Shown here: in pieces, positions 1-5,753 of the stretch
Layout: every line of letters begins with the position of its first letter
Numbering within the stretch: position 1 is the first letter of the stretch
Assembly (NCBI GenBank): GCA_022425565.1
Contig: JAKMFG010000136.1
Location: 1-6,263, forward strand
Source of the DNA: Alphaproteobacteria bacterium
GTDB lineage: Bacteria; Pseudomonadota; Alphaproteobacteria; Puniceispirillales; Puniceispirillaceae
Reading direction: 5' to 3'
Length of the DNA: 6,263 bases
Translations under genes and position numbers: made by a program
Notes under the pieces: model-generated
Told to the model about the DNA's origin: nothing
Databases searched by the model: none
What the model saw: only the letters and a program-made list of their open reading frames with translations

Positions 1-344
1 ATCATGTATATATGCTCGGGTTCGCGCCGGGGCAGCCCTATATGGGCGACCTGCCGCCGGCCCTTAACATCCCGCGTCGCGAGAACCCTGTCGCGCGGGT
101 TGAGAAAGGGTCGGTTGTGACCGCGACCGGTCTGACCATCATCTATGCCGTGCCGAACCCTACCGGCTGGCATGTGGTGGGGCGCACACCAGTCGAGATT
201 TTCAATCTTGCGCGAGCGGAGGCGATCCTGTTCAAGCCCGGGGACAAGGTCCATCTTCGCCGCATCGAGCGTGATGAATTCGACGCGACGACGGCACAGA
301 TCGAAGACGGCAGCTTCGACATGACGGGCCTGAGGCAGTCATGA
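1..344 (+). CDS. pxpB: 5-oxoprolinase subunit B (PxpB/KipI family), 3' end only
   Basis: This is the C-terminal part of PxpB, which with PxpC and PxpA carries out ATP-dependent ring opening of 5-oxoproline (pyroglutamate) to glutamate in the cytoplasm. The frame is open from base 3 with no stop, so the gene starts outside the window; the ATG at 12 is an internal Met. The visible residues begin HVYMLGFAPGQPYMGDLP, the family signature around the (M)xGFAPGxxYxxGLP motif. They are followed by IPRRENPVARV and the GWHVVGRTPVEIF block typical of the KipI C-terminal domain, ending near a PGDKVHLRRI strand. The stop overlaps the next start as ATGA, indicating translational coupling to pxpC. Identity as a KipI/PxpB family member is secure. 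Whether the real substrate is 5-oxoproline rather than a related cyclic amide is inferred from the family. Confidence 0.9.
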   Translation, partial: HVYMLGFAPGQPYMGDLPPALNIPRRENPVARVEKGSVVTATGLTIIYAVPNPTGWHVVGRTPVEIFNLARAEAILFKPGDKVHLRRIERDEFDATTAQIEDGSFDMTGLRQS

Positions 345-1381
345 GTGCGGGGCTGGAAGTCATTTCGCCAGGCCTGATGACAAGTGTTCAGGACCATGGG
401 CGTTTCGGTTATCAGGCACTTGGCATTTCGGTGTCGGGGGCGCTCGACACCGACAGTTTGGACATCGCCAATGCGCTTGTGGGTAATGAGTTCGGGAACG
501 AGGCGGGGACGGGCGCGCTGGAAATCCGGATGCTTGGCCCGACACTGAAAGTGACAGCGGACAGCGTAACGGTTGCACTTGCAGGCACAACAACAGCGAT
601 CGAAGTGATAGCACCTGAAAAAGAGGTGATTTCCGCCTGCCGCAGCGTGACCCTTCATAAAGGACAGGTCTTCAGGGTCGCCGCGGTCGGTGACAGCGCT
701 GTCTGTTATCTCGCTGTGCATGGCGGCTTCGACCTGCCTCTGGTCTATGGCAGCCAGTCGACCTGCATGTCGGCAGGGTTCGGCGGATTTAACGGGCGCA
801 TTCTGGAAAAAGGGGATTGCCTGCCATTGCGCCAGCCTGTCGGCACCGCCGCATCGCAGCGCATTCTCAGGCGGCCGCCGGAGCCCGATAATTCGCCGGT
901 CATCCGGGTGATTGCCGGTCCGCAGGATGACTATTTCTCTGCGGCAGGTATCGAGACATTCTTCGGCCAAGGCTACACGGTCTCGCAAGCGGTCAACCGC
1001 ATGGGCATGCGTCTCGAGGGGGCGGCCGTCACGCATGAAAAGGGGTACAACATCGCTTCCGACGGCATTGTCCGCGGCGCGATCCAGGTGCCTGGCAACG
1101 GGTTGCCGATCATTCTGATGGCAGATTGCCAGACCACCGGCGGATACCCGAAGATCGCGACGGTCATCTCGTCGGACATGCCGAAGCTCGGCCGGAAGAT
1201 GCCGGGGGCGGATATCAGGTTCAAGCCTGTCTGCGTCGAGGAGGCGGAGGCTATCGCCCGCGAGCGTCACGAACGCCAGACTGCGCTGATTGGCGCGATC
1301 GAACGGTTCAGCGGTTCTGTGGAACAGCTCGAGCATCTTCTGATGACACAGAACCTGATCAGCGGCGTGACGGCGGGCTAG
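341..1381 (+). CDS. pxpC: 5-oxoprolinase subunit C (PxpC/KipA, biotin-dependent carboxyltransferase family)
   Basis: This 346-residue protein is the usual length for the KipA/PxpC family (allophanate hydrolase subunit 2 fold) and is complete. Family blocks in order: an N-terminal ISPGLMTSVQDHGR segment (residues 8-21); GALDTDSLDIANALVGN (33-49); YLAVHGGFDLPLVYGSQST (123-141); IAGPQDDYF (191-199); and the long conserved core from SDGIVRGAIQVPGNG to QTTGGYPKIATVISSD (240-279). Its ATG overlaps the pxpB stop (ATGA), so the two subunits are probably made in equal amounts. No signal peptide or membrane segment is visible. With PxpB it should form the part of 5-oxoprolinase that phosphorylates or activates the lactam; PxpA (LamB/YcsF family) is not in this window. 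Such proteins are often misannotated as urea carboxylase or allophanate hydrolase subunits. A kinase-inhibitor role (KipI/KipA of Bacillus) is less likely here. Confidence 0.92.
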   Translation: MSAGLEVISPGLMTSVQDHGRFGYQALGISVSGALDTDSLDIANALVGNEFGNEAGTGALEIRMLGPTLKVTADSVTVALAGTTTAIEVIAPEKEVISACRSVTLHKGQVFRVAAVGDSAVCYLAVHGGFDLPLVYGSQSTCMSAGFGGFNGRILEKGDCLPLRQPVGTAASQRILRRPPEPDNSPVIRVIAGPQDDYFSAAGIETFFGQGYTVSQAVNRMGMRLEGAAVTHEKGYNIASDGIVRGAIQVPGNGLPIILMADCQTTGGYPKIATVISSDMPKLGRKMPGADIRFKPVCVEEAEAIARERHERQTALIGAIERFSGSVEQLEHLLMTQNLISGVTAG

Positions 1382-1404
1382 CCGGCCTCGTTGGCTGTGG
1401 CGTT

Positions 1405-2175
1405 TCAGCCGTAAACAAACTCGATCTGATGCCTTGCGACCGTTTCCCCCGCCTCAACGAGGATCGAGTGTTTCAGTCCCTCGAGAACAATCAGTTCCGA
1501 GTTGGGCATGGCGTCATCGATCAGCCTGTTGAGTCGCGGGTTGCATCCACCATCGAGTTCGCCGGTGATGATCAATGCCGGCTGGGTGACTTCGTGGAGC
1601 CACGGCATCATTTCGGTGCGGGCATAGATGCGGAAGACATTCATGAAGATGTCGGGATCCGTTGCCATCACCTGTTTCAGCCGCCGGTCCACGATGTCGG
1701 GGTTCTGGCTGATGAAATCATCGGTAAACCAGCGGCTTGTCAGCGTGCCAAGGACCTTCTCGATCCCCTTCTGCTCCATCGCCTCGACCACGGCCCAGAC
1801 CTTGGCGCTGTCATCTTCGGTCCGTCCCGCCGCCGTTGAATAAAGCCCGAGGGAGGACACCCGGTCAGGGAACCTCAGCGCGTAGCGGGGCCCGATCATC
1901 CCGCCAAGCGAATGACCGGCAAGATGCATACGCTCCAGCCCGAGCCGATCCCGCAACCGTTCGAGGTCGTCGACAAGATCATCAAGCCCGAAGCCGGGTT
2001 CCGGCAGCGGGGACTCGCCGTGGCCGCGCAGGTCATAGGTAACCACGGTAAAATGCTCATGAAGGTGCGGGGTGATGAAGCGCCAGGCGTCACGGGCCGC
2101 GCCGATCCCGTGGATCAGGACCAGAGGCTCGCCCCTGCCTTCAATGGAATAGGCGCAATCTATCGCGTCAGCCAT
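1405..2175 (-). CDS. alpha/beta-fold hydrolase
   Basis: This complete 256-residue cytoplasmic hydrolase has the full alpha/beta-hydrolase signature: the oxyanion-hole motif LIHGIGAARDAW (residues 20-31), the YDLRGHGES strand-turn (47-55), the nucleophile elbow GHSLGG with Ser89, a catalytic acid in TGELDGG (Asp208), and the catalytic base in GLKHSI (His236). It resembles the 3-oxoadipate enol-lactonase / meta-cleavage-product hydrolase branch, so an ester, lactone or C-C bond is the expected target. The exact substrate cannot be read from sequence. It is the last of the six - strand genes, 55 nt after the LLM oxidoreductase, and ends 23 nt from the converging pxpC stop. The ATG start is placed by the HGIG spacing; the upstream AGG of ACAGGTCGAAGCC is only a weak ribosome site. 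It probably takes the oxygenated product of the upstream oxygenases, which is inference from context. Confidence 0.88.
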   Translation of the reverse strand: MADAIDCAYSIEGRGEPLVLIHGIGAARDAWRFITPHLHEHFTVVTYDLRGHGESPLPEPGFGLDDLVDDLERLRDRLGLERMHLAGHSLGGMIGPRYALRFPDRVSSLGLYSTAAGRTEDDSAKVWAVVEAMEQKGIEKVLGTLTSRWFTDDFISQNPDIVDRRLKQVMATDPDIFMNVFRIYARTEMMPWLHEVTQPALIITGELDGGCNPRLNRLIDDAMPNSELIVLEGLKHSILVEAGETVARHQIEFVYG

Positions 2176-2194
2176 GGCTTCGACCTGTTGTCAT

Positions 2195-2213
2195 CCTGTG
2201 TCCGTTACACTGG
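2195..2213 (-). other. short imperfect inverted repeat upstream of the hydrolase gene
   Basis: In the 55-nt gap between the LLM gene stop and the hydrolase start lies CC-T-GTGT, a 5-nt loop, then ACAC-T-GG (read on the + strand). The six matching pairs are interrupted by one T/T mismatch. In the - strand transcript it would form a small hairpin about 20 nt before the hydrolase start. No U-run follows, so it is not a classic terminator. It may simply be chance, or a processing or stability element. Confidence 0.25.
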
Positions 2214-2230
2214 TCAGATGATGCGGGGTT

Positions 2231-3268
2231 TCACTCCGCCGCCTCGATCTTTCCGAGCTTGGAGAAATGGGGTATCACCTCTTCGGCGATCGACTGCATG
2301 TTGTCGAGCGTCTCCTGATTGGGTGTGCCGATGTTCTGGCTCAGGATCAGCTCGTCCACGCCGGCTTCCTCATAGACCGCCAGCTGGTCGATAAACTCGT
2401 CCCGCGTGCAGATCAGAAGGTTCGTCTCCAGCTCCTCAAGCGTTTGGGTCCGGGGCAGCCTTGCGATGGCCCCGCTCTCAATCTCGCCCGGTCCGGTGAA
2501 GACATTGTCGAACCGCGCGTAATAGTCATTCGCCAGTTCCAGCTTGGCGCGCTTGTCGGCCTCGTCCTTTGCCAGCCAGCACACCCGTGACAGGCTGATG
2601 CTCAGATGTTTGCCGGCATCGCCAAGCTCGTCCTTGGCCTTGTAGAATGCGCCGATCTGCTCAAGCATTTTCTCGTTCGTATCCATCAGGGGCGTCGTCT
2701 GGATATGAAACCCGCGCAGCGTGGAGTGGTAGATTGCCGGCGGGGACAGGGCGGCCATCATGAACTGCACCGGCCGCACCGGCCGCGGCATCACGGTCAG
2801 CTTGTCGAAATTATAGTATTTGCCCGACCAGCTGACATTCTCCTGCTCCAGCAATGCCTGAAGGACATTGAGACTTTCGTCGAACTTCTCGCGGCTCTGC
2901 TCGATCGGTGCGCCCATCCGGTCCATCTCGACGGCAAAGGCGCCGCGCCCGACGCCAAGGATCAAACGTCCGTCGGTGAACAGTTCAGCCATCACAACCT
3001 CGCCGGCATATGTGCGCATGTCATGCAGCGGCAGCTGGACGACCGAGGTGATGATCTTGACGCGCCTTGTCGCCCCGGCGACCTTGATCGCCATCTGCAG
3101 CGGGGCAGGGTTCATCAGAATGTTCATCAGATGGTGTTCGGGGATGGACACCGACGCATAGCCCAGGCGCTCCGCGGCGACGGCCTGTTCCAGCATGTCT
3201 GCATAATGCCGGTCGGCACCATAGCTGGTGTCCGGATAGTAGGATGACAGAAAATGATTAAATTCCAC
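2231..3268 (-). CDS. LLM class (luciferase-like) flavin-dependent oxidoreductase
   Basis: This is a member of the bacterial luciferase-like TIM-barrel family, which uses reduced FMN (or F420 in some groups) to oxygenate or oxidise a substrate. Numbered from the GTG start it is 345 residues, normal for the family. Family blocks: SIPEHH (residues 41-46), the LPLHDMRTYAGEVVMAE helix (79-95), the FTDGRLILGVGRGAFAVE phosphate-binding region (97-114), and WSGKYYNFDKLTVMPRPVRP (147-166). The helical end carries NQETLDNM and EEVIPHFSK. I chose GTG at 3268 because GGAGG lies 5 nt upstream and the protein then begins with the usual VEFNHF beta strand. The ATG at 3280 (349 residues) overlaps that ribosome site and has only weak upstream pairing. 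No flavin reductase is visible nearby, so reduced flavin would have to come from elsewhere. Substrate unknown; FMN use rather than F420 is inferred from the likely proteobacterial host. Confidence 0.88.
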   Translation of the reverse strand: MEFNHFLSSYYPDTSYGADRHYADMLEQAVAAERLGYASVSIPEHHLMNILMNPAPLQMAIKVAGATRRVKIITSVVQLPLHDMRTYAGEVVMAELFTDGRLILGVGRGAFAVEMDRMGAPIEQSREKFDESLNVLQALLEQENVSWSGKYYNFDKLTVMPRPVRPVQFMMAALSPPAIYHSTLRGFHIQTTPLMDTNEKMLEQIGAFYKAKDELGDAGKHLSISLSRVCWLAKDEADKRAKLELANDYYARFDNVFTGPGEIESGAIARLPRTQTLEELETNLLICTRDEFIDQLAVYEEAGVDELILSQNIGTPNQETLDNMQSIAEEVIPHFSKLGKIEAAE

Positions 3269-3278
3269 GGCCCCCTCC
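3269..3278 (-). promoter_or_regulatory. ribosome binding site deciding a GTG start for the LLM gene
   Basis: The - strand reads GGAGGGGGCC immediately before GTG at 3268, placing GGAGG 5 nt from the start codon, a near-ideal Shine-Dalgarno. The in-frame ATG at 3280 shares its G with this motif, and its own upstream sequence (CCCGGCAAG) pairs poorly. This favours GTG initiation and removes four residues (MEGA) from the longest reading. Confidence 0.6.
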
Positions 3279-3351
3279 ATCTTGCCGGGTATCTTGCCGA
3301 CAAAGCCTATCGCCGATCTGCCACGATGTCAGCATCGCAAGGTCAATCCTG

Positions 3352-4308
3352 TCAGGACGCGCCTGCGCTCTGTGGAATGATCTCGTAGCCCGGCTCCTCA
3401 GGTTCGTCATCCAGCATTTCAGGCGGGAAGCCGGGGGCCCGGATGTCGAGGCCGGTCGCATCCTCAAGACGTTTGATGATGTTCGGTGAGAGTTCCCGGC
3501 TGCCATAGCGCGAAATGCCATCATCGAAGATATCCACCAGCATCGGCGCGATCTCCAGCGGTATTCCGGCGCGGTCGGCGACCTCCTTGAACAGGCCGAC
3601 ATCCTTTTTCACCAGATCCATGGTGAAGGAGATGTCGCGCGAGCCGTTCAGGATCACCTGGCTCTCGGTTTCATGGACGAATGATGTGCCGGACGAAATC
3701 TTGATCGCCTCATAGGCGGTGTTGAGGTCCATGCCGGCGGCCTTGGCGGTGACCAGCGCCTCGCAGCAGGTGACGAGGTTCGCAGTGGCGAGATAATTGG
3801 TGACGACCTTCAGGATCGAGGCCGATCCCAGATCGCCGGTATGAAGGATGCGGCGTCCCATGGTCTTCAGGAACGGGGCTATGCGCTCGAAGGTGGCGCG
3901 GTCACATCCGGCGAAGATCGAGATATTGCCGGTTGCCGCCCGGTGGCACCCTCCCGATACCGGACAGTCCACTGCAGCGCCGCCGCGTTCCATCACCAGC
4001 GCGCCGAGGCGTTTGACCTCGGCCTCGTCGGTGGTCGACATTTCCATCCAGATCTTGCCGTCGATCACCTCGGGCAGCATTTCATCCATCACCGCGGCAG
4101 AGGCGGCTGGCGAAGGAAGACAGGTGATCACAGCGTCGCAATTGCGCATCAGATCGGCCGGGCCTTCAGCCCGTCTCGCGCCAAGGGCGACGAATTCGCC
4201 GACAAGGTCCTGATCAAGGTCATGGACCATGACGTCCATGCCGTTTCGCAGCAGCGAGCCCGAGAGTTTGCCGCCGACATTGCCGAGGCCGATGAATCCG
4301 ACTTTCAT
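3352..4308 (-). CDS. NAD(P)-dependent beta-hydroxyacid dehydrogenase (3-hydroxyisobutyrate dehydrogenase family)
   Basis: This 318-residue cytoplasmic protein oxidises (or reduces) a beta-hydroxyacid-type substrate, as in 3-hydroxyisobutyrate, tartronate semialdehyde or 6-phosphogluconate relatives. The N-terminal Rossmann fold shows GLGNVG (residues 7-12) and Asp30 at the end of the second strand (VHDLD), which favours NAD over NADP. Next come the STTD segment (91-94) and the substrate loop DCPVSGG (114-120). The catalytic motif has Lys167 and Asn171 in GDLGSASILKVVTN; the family's GxxGxGxxxK pattern has Ala at the third glycine (163). The KKDVGL helix (234-239) is also typical. The last 28 or so residues are an acidic, Pro-rich tail (EMLDDEPEEPGYEI) beyond the usual fold. 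The ATG start has AAGGGA upstream. It lies 69 nt after the PhyH gene and about 83 nt before the LLM start. Family is firm; substrate is not. Confidence 0.88.
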   Translation of the reverse strand: MKVGFIGLGNVGGKLSGSLLRNGMDVMVHDLDQDLVGEFVALGARRAEGPADLMRNCDAVITCLPSPAASAAVMDEMLPEVIDGKIWMEMSTTDEAEVKRLGALVMERGGAAVDCPVSGGCHRAATGNISIFAGCDRATFERIAPFLKTMGRRILHTGDLGSASILKVVTNYLATANLVTCCEALVTAKAAGMDLNTAYEAIKISSGTSFVHETESQVILNGSRDISFTMDLVKKDVGLFKEVADRAGIPLEIAPMLVDIFDDGISRYGSRELSPNIIKRLEDATGLDIRAPGFPPEMLDDEPEEPGYEIIPQSAGAS

Positions 4309-4345
4309 GATTGATGGTTCCCTTGTCTGATGTTCATGTATGGAC

Positions 4346-4378
4346 GTTGTGCCGACAGGATGCCGGCAGGGTTGTGCC
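4346..4378. repeat. 8-nt direct repeats flanking a small hairpin, between PhyH and dehydrogenase genes
   Basis: GTTGTGCC occurs at 4346-4353 and again at 4371-4378, the second copy touching the PhyH stop codon. Between and overlapping them is an inverted repeat TGCCG (4350-4354) / CGGCA (4364-4368) with a 9-nt loop. It could fold in the transcript just after the PhyH stop. There is no U-run, so a terminator call is not supported; an mRNA stability element or coincidence are both possible. Confidence 0.3.
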
Positions 4379-5382
4379 TAGCAGACGGCCGCGTCGTTCC
4401 AGCGGCGGTCCTCGAAAATACGACCGGTAAAGCGGCCAGACAGGACGTCATCGCGCGCCGCGTCCCAGGCATCGCCCCATGCCTGCGGGTCGCGAAGTTC
4501 GCTCTGCGGGTCGGCCTTGCTTCGTGCGACAAAGCCGGGAAAGGCCGGCCTGCCGGATTCCTGTCCGATCGGGTGGTAGCGCAGATCCATGCTCCAGCGC
4601 AGCCCGCCTAAAAGGTTTGGCAGCGCGCGGTGAACATTCATCTTGTGGAACAGCACGGCGCCGCCCTTGCCGACGGGAAGCGGCGTGCCCTCGCGCCCCG
4701 CCATCTGCTTGTCAGGGACCTGCGGCTCGCGCGCGATGGCCATGTTCGAGCAATGCACCTTCGGGCCTTCGCGATGCGATCCGGCGATGGATGTCAGGCA
4801 GCCATTCTCGACCGTCGCCTCGGTGATCGCCAGCCACACCGTTACCTGGTTGGTATCGTCTGCATCCTCGAGAAGGGCGACGATGTCCTGATGCCAGGTT
4901 GTGGCGCCGACATTCGAATGGCCCGACACCTCGTCATGCAGTGCCGTCACCGGCGGTTTCATCCGCATCTGCTGGACTGGACTGGCGAAAATTTCCGGTC
5001 CGATAATGTCCTCGACCACATCGAGGATGCGCGGATGGCGCATCAGCTCGAACACGGCCGGGCCGTGATGCATATGATAGGTGGCTTCCTCGCGCCCCTC
5101 ATTCAGCAGCGGCAGCGATATGTTCAGAAACTGGTGCAGGACCGGATATTCGGCGATCACCCGCGCATAGCGCGCGCCGAATTCAAGGCCGGCATAGCTG
5201 TCTGAAATGTCTCCTCTTGCATGCAGGTCTGTCGCCAGCCTGTCGAGAAGCTCTGCATACTCGGTTTCGATGGGGGCGAGGTCTTCCGGCGGCACGACAT
5301 TGTCGATGGCCAGAAAGCCGTCGCGCGCGAACGCGGCGAGTTGATCCTCGGTGAGGGTGGAGGGGGCAGGTCTGGTCTTCAT
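4378..5382 (-). CDS. phytanoyl-CoA dioxygenase (PhyH) family Fe(II)/2-oxoglutarate oxygenase
   Basis: This 334-residue enzyme belongs to the PhyH family, which couples 2-oxoglutarate decarboxylation to hydroxylation of a small molecule using non-haem iron. Visible features in order: the N-terminal LTEDQLAAFARDGFLAIDNVV (residues 10-30) typical of the family; the iron ligands in the HxD motif TTWHQDI (His164, Asp166); GCLTSIAGSHREG (194-206); the GGAVLFHKMNVHRALPN strand with distal ligand His251; and Arg262 (GGLRWSMDLRYHP), positioned to hold the 2-oxoglutarate carboxylate. All catalytic residues are present, so it should be active. The C-terminal part has PGFVARS and several Trp. The ATG follows a weak GGACGG, and a 164-nt spacer separates it from the upstream gene, unlike the tighter gaps downstream, so it may have its own promoter. 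The substrate is unknown; the family covers far more than phytanoyl-CoA. Confidence 0.88.
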   Translation of the reverse strand: MKTRPAPSTLTEDQLAAFARDGFLAIDNVVPPEDLAPIETEYAELLDRLATDLHARGDISDSYAGLEFGARYARVIAEYPVLHQFLNISLPLLNEGREEATYHMHHGPAVFELMRHPRILDVVEDIIGPEIFASPVQQMRMKPPVTALHDEVSGHSNVGATTWHQDIVALLEDADDTNQVTVWLAITEATVENGCLTSIAGSHREGPKVHCSNMAIAREPQVPDKQMAGREGTPLPVGKGGAVLFHKMNVHRALPNLLGGLRWSMDLRYHPIGQESGRPAFPGFVARSKADPQSELRDPQAWGDAWDAARDDVLSGRFTGRIFEDRRWNDAAVC

Positions 5383-5546
5383 CGCGCACCGTCCGGGTCT
5401 TGCCTGCCGGGCGGCAATGCCGTCCCGGTCCTGCTATTCATTCCGGTCACGGTGACACCGCTAATCAGCGCGCGCAATCCCATTTTTTGCATGGCCAATA
5501 ATTTTCTATCGGACCGATATCGAGGCTGAATTCTTCAATTCTGATC
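5383..5546 (-). promoter_or_regulatory. 164-nt intergenic region, probable control region for the PhyH-to-hydrolase genes
   Basis: This is the longest gene-free stretch in the window. Its upstream part (about 5481-5545) is clearly more AT-rich than the surrounding genes and holds several palindromes: GAATT-cttc-AATTC (5528-5541), TATCGG-a-CCGATA (5507-5519) and, further down, GTCAC-g-GTGAC (5446-5456). I could not fit a convincing -35/-10 pair with normal spacing on the - strand, and no classic terminator for the preceding gene is visible. A regulated internal promoter is inferred from length, composition and palindromes, not seen directly. Confidence 0.4.
5507..5522. promoter_or_regulatory. 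operator-like palindrome
   Basis: TATCGG-a-CCGATA is a perfect 6-bp inverted repeat with a 1-nt centre (5507-5519). It runs into a second perfect palindrome, CGATATCG (5515-5522). It sits about 125 nt upstream of the PhyH start in an AT-rich context, where a repressor or activator dimer could bind. The cognate regulator is not in the window. Confidence 0.35.
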
Positions 5547-5753
5547 TCAGTCGGGGTGACGCATGCCGGTCATGTTGCGCTGGGCATCGGCGATGGCCCG
5601 CAGCGCGCGGTCCTCGTCGCCGAGCGCCTCGGCCAGCAGCAGCGCCGCCTTGGCAAGGAACATCTCGCTATGCTCCGGCCCGTGCGCATCGATGCCTTCT
5701 GCCAGCGCGGCATAGACTGCCTCCAGATCGACATTCCGGTCCTGATCGCTCAT
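5547..5753 (-). CDS. small DUF2783-like protein coupled to an FAD hydroxylase
   Basis: This 68-residue soluble protein has no signal peptide or membrane segment. It appears to be mostly helical: LEAVYAALAEGIDAHG (residues 10-25), then SEMFLAKAALLLAEALGD (29-46), then EDRALRAIADAQRNM (47-61). The pattern of a short acidic start, a YAALxxxxxGL-like first helix and an AxLxLxLAxxLGD second helix matches my recollection of the DUF2783 family. That family has unknown function and is often found next to FAD-dependent hydroxylases of this type. The start is firm: ATG at 5753 overlaps the upstream stop as ATGA and has AGGAGG 7 nt before it. Tight coupling suggests a role tied to the hydroxylase, such as an accessory or stabilising partner, but this is inference. 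Confidence 0.75.
   Translation of the reverse strand: MSDQDRNVDLEAVYAALAEGIDAHGPEHSEMFLAKAALLLAEALGDEDRALRAIADAQRNMTGMRHPD

Noticed and set aside
143..1336. 397-codon open frame on the - strand across pxpB/pxpC
   Set aside because: It lies opposite two well-recognised genes, is rich in Arg, His and Cys in no domain-like pattern, and is the expected shadow of GC-rich codon use.
1126..1839. 237-codon open frame on the + strand spanning the convergent junction
   Set aside because: It overlaps pxpC in another frame and the hydrolase on the other strand; no recognisable motif, and no ribosome site noticed.
2606..3247. 213-codon + strand frame opposite the LLM gene
   Set aside because: Antisense shadow of a clear luciferase-family protein; composition (many His, Arg, Gln) is not protein-like.
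3324..3337. CGATG-tcag-CATCG inverted repeat between the dehydrogenase and LLM genes
   Set aside because: Only five base pairs with no T-run; this size is expected by chance in GC-rich DNA.
3339..3344. TTGACC on the - strand as a -35 box before the LLM gene
   Set aside because: No acceptable -10 hexamer sits 16-18 nt downstream; TGGCAG at that spacing is a poor match.
4630..5205. 191-codon + strand frame opposite the PhyH gene
   Set aside because: Antisense shadow of a gene with all catalytic residues intact.
5528..5541. GAATT-cttc-AATTC hairpin as terminator of the DUF2783-like gene
   Set aside because: The stem is short and AT-only apart from the ends, and no T-run follows on the - strand.
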